Origin: Symbiodinium natans
Lineage: Eukaryota; Sar; Dinophyceae; Suessiales; Symbiodiniaceae
DNA: 30,146 nucleotides
NCBI GenBank assembly: GCA_905221605.1
Contig: CAJNDS010001177.1
Span: forward strand, 1-30,146
Direction: 5' to 3'
The position numbers and the translations under genes were made by a program. This document shows positions 26,041 to 30,146 of this stretch, in pieces. The notes beneath the pieces were generated by a model. That model made no database searches. It had not been told where the DNA came from and saw only the letters and a program-made list of their open reading frames with translations. Each line of letters begins with the position of its first letter. The first letter of the stretch is position 1.

Positions 26041-29000
26041 CACGCATGCCGCGCTGCGTGCAGGAAAAAGAGGGCGCATTTCCACAGGGAATGCAGGATC
26101 GGCAAGGTCGCTGGTTACATTGCAACAGCGCAGCGCGCGCGTGTGGCCTAGGCCTTGAAGAAAGTTTTCGCGGAGCAGCTGGATGGTTCCAACCCGTGGA
26201 GGCGTGGGACGCGCCTGCTGTAAGCCTTTTCCATGTATGTCAGTGGCAGGGTTTCTGGAATTGAGTGAGGCCCCTGGTAACTGCGAAGGAATGCAACCTG
26301 TTCTTTGCGGGAGCCTGAGAGACCCCAGCAAGCCCCGATATGCTCTCTCATTGGCGCAACTGCGCGGGTGTGCCAAAAAGCTTGTGGGCGCAATAGCAGT
26401 GTTCACATCAGGTCATCCTCAAGACAGTCAACCACTGCCTACTGATGATGGCCAACAAGACGCTGGAGTTTTTCGCCGTGCCTGCGGCGGAGGTTCTGCT
26501 GCCGGGCGAACAGGATCTTGCGAAGGTGGAGGTGAAGTGCGTCAGTGAGATGCCTATCCTCAAAATCGACGCCCGCCTGATAGTGACATAGCAATTCTGA
26601 CTTGCAGCAGTCTGCGCTTTGGACCCATGGGAGCCTACCATTGCGCGTCAGTGTTTTCACTTCACCCAAGCTCTCATAAGGTTGCTGACGACGAGGGCGT
26701 GCAACACAAGGCTTTCAACTACGCCTGGGAGAAGCTCCATCTCCGTGGACACAGCGAATCGGAGGCTAGCCATCCAGCATGGAATGCTTCCCGGCTGCGT
26801 GTTGTGCGGGGTCCTCTTTTTTTTCATGTGTTGTGTTCCTGGCCCCTCTTGCTCAGGCTTTCAAGAAGTCTACAACCCACGCGGGGCTCACTATTCCGTT
26901 GTTGAAATTGAGTTTGATTTGACGCTTGGCCCATTGGCAGGAACTGTCACAAACCCCGCAGAGCCCATAAGCTTGAAAAAATACCGCGAGCACCGCCTGA
27001 GGCAATTTCGACCATGGTGCCTTCAAGTCGGGAGACAAACTGGAGGCCAAGAGGGATGCGTTTGAGGCGTATCTGGAAGAACAAGACGAGGACTACTTCG
27101 AGCAATTCGCAGAGAGGGTTTCTCGAGACTCAGGCCAGCCCTACGATCCCGACCTTCACCCAGGCGATTGCATGGCTGAGTACATGAGTTCACGAGCCCT
27201 GCGAAACCGTGGCCAGTACGTGCCTCGACAGGTGTACGTTGCTTTCTTGTTCTGAAACACTTAAAAAAACAGATTTGCAGGGCTTGAGAGGGAGGGAGTA
27301 GAAGAGGAGAGGACGAGAGGAGGAGAGGAAGAGAGGAGACGAGGAGAGGAGGAGAAGGGGAGAGGAGGAGGGGGGGAGGAGTGAGGAGAGGAGAGGAGGA
27401 GGAGAAGAGAGGAGAGGGGAGAGGAGAGAGGAGAGAGGAGAGAGGAGAGAGGAGAGAGGAGCGAGGGGAGAGAGGAGAGGAGGAGGCGAGGAGAGGAGAG
27501 GGGAGAGAGGAGAGGAGGAGAGGAGGAGAGGAAGGAGAGGAGGGAGAGGAGGAGAGGAGGAGGGAGGAGAGGAGGAGAGGAGGAGAGGAGGAGAGGAGGA
27601 GAGGGGACAGGAGGAGAGGAGGACGAGGAGGAGAGGAGGAAGGAGGAGAGGAGGAGGGAGGAAAGGAGGAGGAGGAGAGGAGGAGAGGAGGGGGAGGAGG
27701 AGAGGAGGAGGAGGAGGAGAGGGGAGGGAGGGAGGAGAGGAGAGGAGAGGAGAAGAGGGAGGAAGAGAGGAGAAGAGAGGAGAAGAGAGGAGAAGAGGGG
27801 AGAGAGAATGAGGGGAGAAGAGGGGGAGAAGAGGGGAGAAGAGGGGCGAGAAGGGGGGGAGAAGAGGGGAGGAGAGGAGAGGAGGAGGAGAGGAGGAGAG
27901 GGAGGAGAGGAGGAGAGGAGGAGAGGAGGAGAGGCGGAGAGGAGGATGAGGAGGAGCGGAGGAGTAGGAGGAGAGGAGGAGGGAGGAGAGGAGGAGAGGA
28001 GGAGAGGAGGAGAGGAGGAGAGGAGGAGAGGAGGAGAGGAGGAGAGGAGGAGAGGAGGAGAGGAGGAGAGACCTTGTTAAAATTGAACGGTAGCGCGCAG
28101 CCAAGGTGAAGCAGAAGGCGTGGTTTGGCCTGCACAGTGCGCTGAGGGACATGCTGAAAGATTGGACCGTACAGGAGGAGGCAATCTGCGCGCTCCAGCG
28201 CCACCTTGCATCTGGACCTGTGAATTATAGCAAAGTCTCGCAATCTTTTTAAATAAGGACCTGTGAATTATAGCAAATTCTCACAATCTTTTTAAATAAA
28301 GTGTGCCCGTTTCTGGGCGTCGTCTGCAAAGGAGAGAGTCCCCGGCGACCAGCCGGCAGAGCAGGACGAGGGTGATCCGGGCGCGGAGGCAGAGGAAGCA
28401 GAGGAGGAAACTCCCAGAGAGCCCAGGAACAAATCCGAGCTCTACCAAATGTTCAACAAGAAGGGGCCCACAAACATGATTGCTGGCTTCATGTCTGACC
28501 CTTACCTGCGGCAGGTGGCTCACATGATCACGCACATCTCACAGCCTTTGGAGGATGCCTATCACGCAGCTCTGGAGGCAGCGTCGCAAGGCTGGCACGA
28601 TCAGGCAGACTTCGCAGCCCGCCGCAGCCTGGGCAGCTTCACTGACACAGTCTATCAGCTGCTGGCAACGTTGCAGAAGGCACCGTTGCATGATGCCCTG
28701 GGTATGACAAAGGCCACCAGGCAGGTGGCGCCTGCAGAGATGGCGGCTTGGGCGAGCGCAGAGCAGGAACTGCTGCGCACCTGCCACGAATTTGCAGCAT
28801 GCTTGTCTGCCAACGTGTTCTGGTCCAACGCGCACTATTTCATGTCCTTGCCTGCTTTCCTAGCCAGCATCCTCAGCAAGCGACGGGCCGAACGTGAAAC
28901 AGCAATGACGCACGCAAGAAGCCTGGTGAGCGCTGTCATTGACGCCGAGAAGCATCAGTCGGAGCATCCTGCTGCGTGGCAAGCCCTGCTGGATGACCTC

Positions 29001-30146
29001 GCTTGGCACAAGCAGCAGTTGCCACGTGAGACAATGGCATTGTGTCTGCAAAGTGGGTTTGACAGCAACGATGTCCGCTTGAAGCAGCTGGCCAAGCGGC
29101 TCTATTTGGGGAGCCCCTCGACGAAAGACACCCTCGAAAACACCTTTGCGTTCCTACATCGCAAGGCTTCAACGCACTCAACGAATTTCAAGATGTCAGA
29201 TGCCTGCAAGTGGCTGTACAGCATCGTGTCGCCGTACGCTGAAACCGGCGGCTGCCCTCAGCTTCTTCCAGAGAGGTCAGACTTCGCAACCGTCCTAGGC
29301 CCGAATGGCTTTCCAGACAGGAACTACGCGAATCGGCACATGTTCGCCCCGAAGAAAACCCAGTTGCCCAAGCCAACTGTGCTGCACAGGCCCAAGGACA
29401 TGAAGAAAAGCAAGTGGCGCAGCAGCGGACCACTTTCACAACAACGCTCGTCCGCTGCAGCCGCGTACCTCATTGCGGACAAAGCTGACACGTGGTCCAA
29501 CTTGGACTTGTGCTGGGTGGGCCGCTCCGTTTGCGTTGAGAACTGTCTGAGCCTCCAAGCAAGCCTCCAAGCAAGCCTCCAAGCATTCTGTGAGGGATGA
29601 TAGCAAATAGATAGTAGCCGGGGGTACGAAAGCTAAGAACCTGAAACCGCTGAAGCCTGACAAAAGGCAACTTCTTCAAGCAGGGCAGCGTTTTCAAGTA
29701 TGAGTCGGAAGTAGAAGACGAGGAGTTCTATGTTTTGAGCCTTGGTTTTCGCAGATGGGCCGCAGCTGGATATCCCTTGGAGCGAGTGTCAGTCGAGGGC
29801 AAGGCGCATTCTCCGTTTCGAATTAGGTTTTTTTTTTGAATTTTTAGGGTTTAGGGTGTAGAGTTTGAGGGTTTCAGGGGTGAGGGTAGGCGCGGAAGAA
29901 AAGGGGAAGCAGGAGAGATTGAGCAACAAAGAGAGAGAGGAGAGGGGGAGAGGAGGAGAGGAGGAGAGGAGGAGAGGAGGAGAGGAGGAGAGGAGGAGAG
30001 GAGGAGAGGAGGAGAAGAGGAGAGGAGGAGAAGAGGAGGAGGAGGAGGAGGAGAAGAAGGAGAAGGAGGAGAAGGAGGAGAAGGATGAGAAGGAGGAGAA
30101 GGAGGAGAAGGAGGAGAGGAGGAGAAGAGGAGAGGAGGAGAGGAGG
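26041..30146 (+). CDS. multi-exon gene of unknown function, running off the right edge
   Basis: Phase-consistent exons: about 26611-26798, 26857-26940, 27002-27231, 28094-28219, 28332-29520 and 29667 to about 29826. Introns are GT-AG (58 nt), GA-AG (61), GT-AG (862), GT-AG (112) and GC-AG (146). Coding-like pieces upstream (26041-26587) suggest earlier exons. The product exceeds 600 residues: a mixed N-terminal part, an acidic linker (GAEAEEAEEETPREP), then a large helical domain with conserved-looking segments (LKQLAKRLYLGSPSTKDTLE, FKMSDACKWLYS, SPYAETGGCPQLLP), then GNFFKQGSVFKYESEVEDEE. The overall look recalls multi-copy uncharacterised dinoflagellate proteins, but I recognise no named domain. 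Confidence 0.6.
26152..26587 (+). CDS. probable 5' exons, frames unresolved
   Basis: Coding-like segments include ALKKVFAEQLDGSNPWRRG (26152 to a GTAAGC donor at 26220), FLELSEAPGNCEGMQPVL (26252 on) and VILKTVNHCLLMMANKTLEF (26412 on, after TTCACATCAG). The last has good coding character to about 26560. I could not find one chain of splices that joins all of them in phase. Confidence 0.35.
26611..26798 (+). CDS. internal exon
   Basis: Preferred frame reads LRFGPMGAYHCASVFSLHPS and later NYAWEKLHLRGHSESEASHP, with donor CTGC|GTGTTG (phase 1). A second frame (CALDPWEPTIARQCFHF) is also open and could exit by a GC donor at 26794, so the frame is not fully settled. The next intron, 58 nt, has a T-rich tract and ends TTGCTCAG. 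Confidence 0.45.
26857..26940 (+). CDS. internal exon
   Basis: Encodes FQEVYNPRGAHYSVVEIEFD and then LTLGPLA. Ends GCAG|GAACTG (GA donor, phase 1). Confidence 0.55.
27002..27231 (+). CDS. internal exon
   Basis: Starts GC after CGCCTGAG. Encodes NFDHGAFKSGDKLEAKRD and later LEEQDEDYFEQFAERVSRDS, ending GQYVPRQ. Donor CAG|GTGTAC. Confidence 0.65.
27280..28075. repeat. 0.8-kb polypurine tract in a GT-AG intron
   Basis: Almost pure purine on the plus strand, built from GGAGAGGAGGAG variants. It lies within the 862-nt intron 27232-28093. Very long frames on both strands here are repeat translation (Glu/Arg/Gly or Ser/Pro/Leu). Confidence 0.95.
28094..28219 (+). CDS. internal exon
   Basis: 42 codons, RAAKVKQKAWFGLHSALRDM and later VQEEAICALQRHLASGP, phase 0 at both ends; acceptor ACGGTAG, donor CCT|GTGAAT. 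Confidence 0.6.
28214..28299. repeat. 43-bp tandem duplication at a donor site
   Basis: GGACCTGTGAATTATAGCAA plus 23 bp is present twice (28214-28256 and 28257-28299) with two differences. The GT donor is therefore duplicated; use of the second copy would bring in a TAA stop. Confidence 0.9.
28332..29520 (+). CDS. large internal exon (396 codons)
   Basis: Starts phase 0 after GTCTGCAAAG with ERVPGDQPAEQDEGDPG, passes the first in-frame ATG at 28449, and ends CTGGGTGG|GCCGCT (GC donor, phase 1). The frame continues to a TGA at 29598, but that tail is the repeat ASLQASLQASLQA and is better read as intron. A Lys-rich patch (PKDMKKSKWR) is near the C-terminal end. Confidence 0.75.
29667..29826 (+). 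CDS. internal exon after GC-AG intron
   Basis: Begins GC after GACAAAAG; encodes NFFKQGSVFKYESEVEDEEF and later FRRWAAAGYPLERVSVEGK. The end is unclear (a GT follows CGAATTAG). Downstream sequence is telomere-type text and purine repeat, likely the next intron. Confidence 0.6.
29845..30146. repeat. telomere-type text and polypurine tract to the window edge
   Basis: TTTAGGGTTTAGGG at 29846-29860, then GGAGAGGAGGAG repeats from 29930 to the last base, like the tract in the gene's earlier intron. No gene seen. Confidence 0.85.

Noticed and set aside
27023-28243. 406-codon Ser/Leu/Pro frame on minus and 242-codon Glu/Arg frame on plus
   Set aside because: Translation of the polypurine tract within an intron.
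29521-29600. C-terminus ending ASLQASLQASLQAFCEG of the large exon
   Set aside because: A phase-matched GC-AG intron (29521-29666) leads to a better coding exon; the ASLQ repeat is an intronic tandem repeat.
1-30146. tRNA, rRNA, dinoflagellate spliced-leader copies, bacterial promoters or terminators
   Set aside because: Looked for by eye and none recognised; weak hairpins alone were not called.

Overview
The window looks like nuclear DNA of a dinoflagellate. The evidence is indirect but consistent. Short exons join in frame only if introns begin with GC or GA as well as GT. Many introns have AG|G at both ends. TTTAGGG/CCCTAAA telomere-type arrays are scattered internally. Satellites and simple repeats fill well over half of the sequence. 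One gene carries motifs of C5-cytosine DNA methyltransferases. No bacterial operon features, rRNA or tRNA genes were seen. The species cannot be named from this. All gene models are hand-made from reading frames and splice phase, with no transcript support.

Layout. (1) 1-6.1 kb: a minus-strand CobW/COG0523-type metal-chaperone GTPase gene, seen as eight short exons. They are separated by introns full of TTTAGGG arrays, G tracts and a CT microsatellite; the N-terminal P-loop exons are not found. (2) 6.3-10.6 kb: a roughly 1.98-kb duplicated block of (GAATTAATT)n arrays that keep reversing orientation. Each copy encloses a cluster of eight regularly spaced 56-bp palindromes. (3) 10.6-13.3 kb: a 31-bp and then a 55-bp satellite. 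(4) 13.3-15.1 kb: a pyrimidine-rich duplication, a hairpin and a telomere-type array bracketed by a 27-bp direct repeat. (5) 15.2-20.4 kb, plus strand: a multi-exon gene of unknown N-terminal function leading into DNA-methyltransferase motifs I, III, IV, VI, VIII and X. A 1.5-kb GT/GCGTGC repeat intron splits it, and its 3' part has broken frames. (6) 20.6-21.4 kb: K/E/P-rich coding-like debris. (7) 21.7-23.5 kb, plus: a clean four-exon gene for a 512-residue coiled-coil protein of unknown function. (8) 23.7-25.7 kb: an 11-bp/120-160-bp higher-order satellite with an orientation switch. (9) 26.0 kb to past the right edge, plus: a multi-exon gene of unknown function with a 0.8-kb polypurine tract in one intron and a second purine tract at the window end.

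The genes do not form an obvious pathway. Three lie on plus and one on minus, so there is a strand switch somewhere between 6 and 15 kb. The most unusual content is the regular palindrome cluster, the way telomere-type repeats sit inside introns and at splice borders, and the methyltransferase-like gene.
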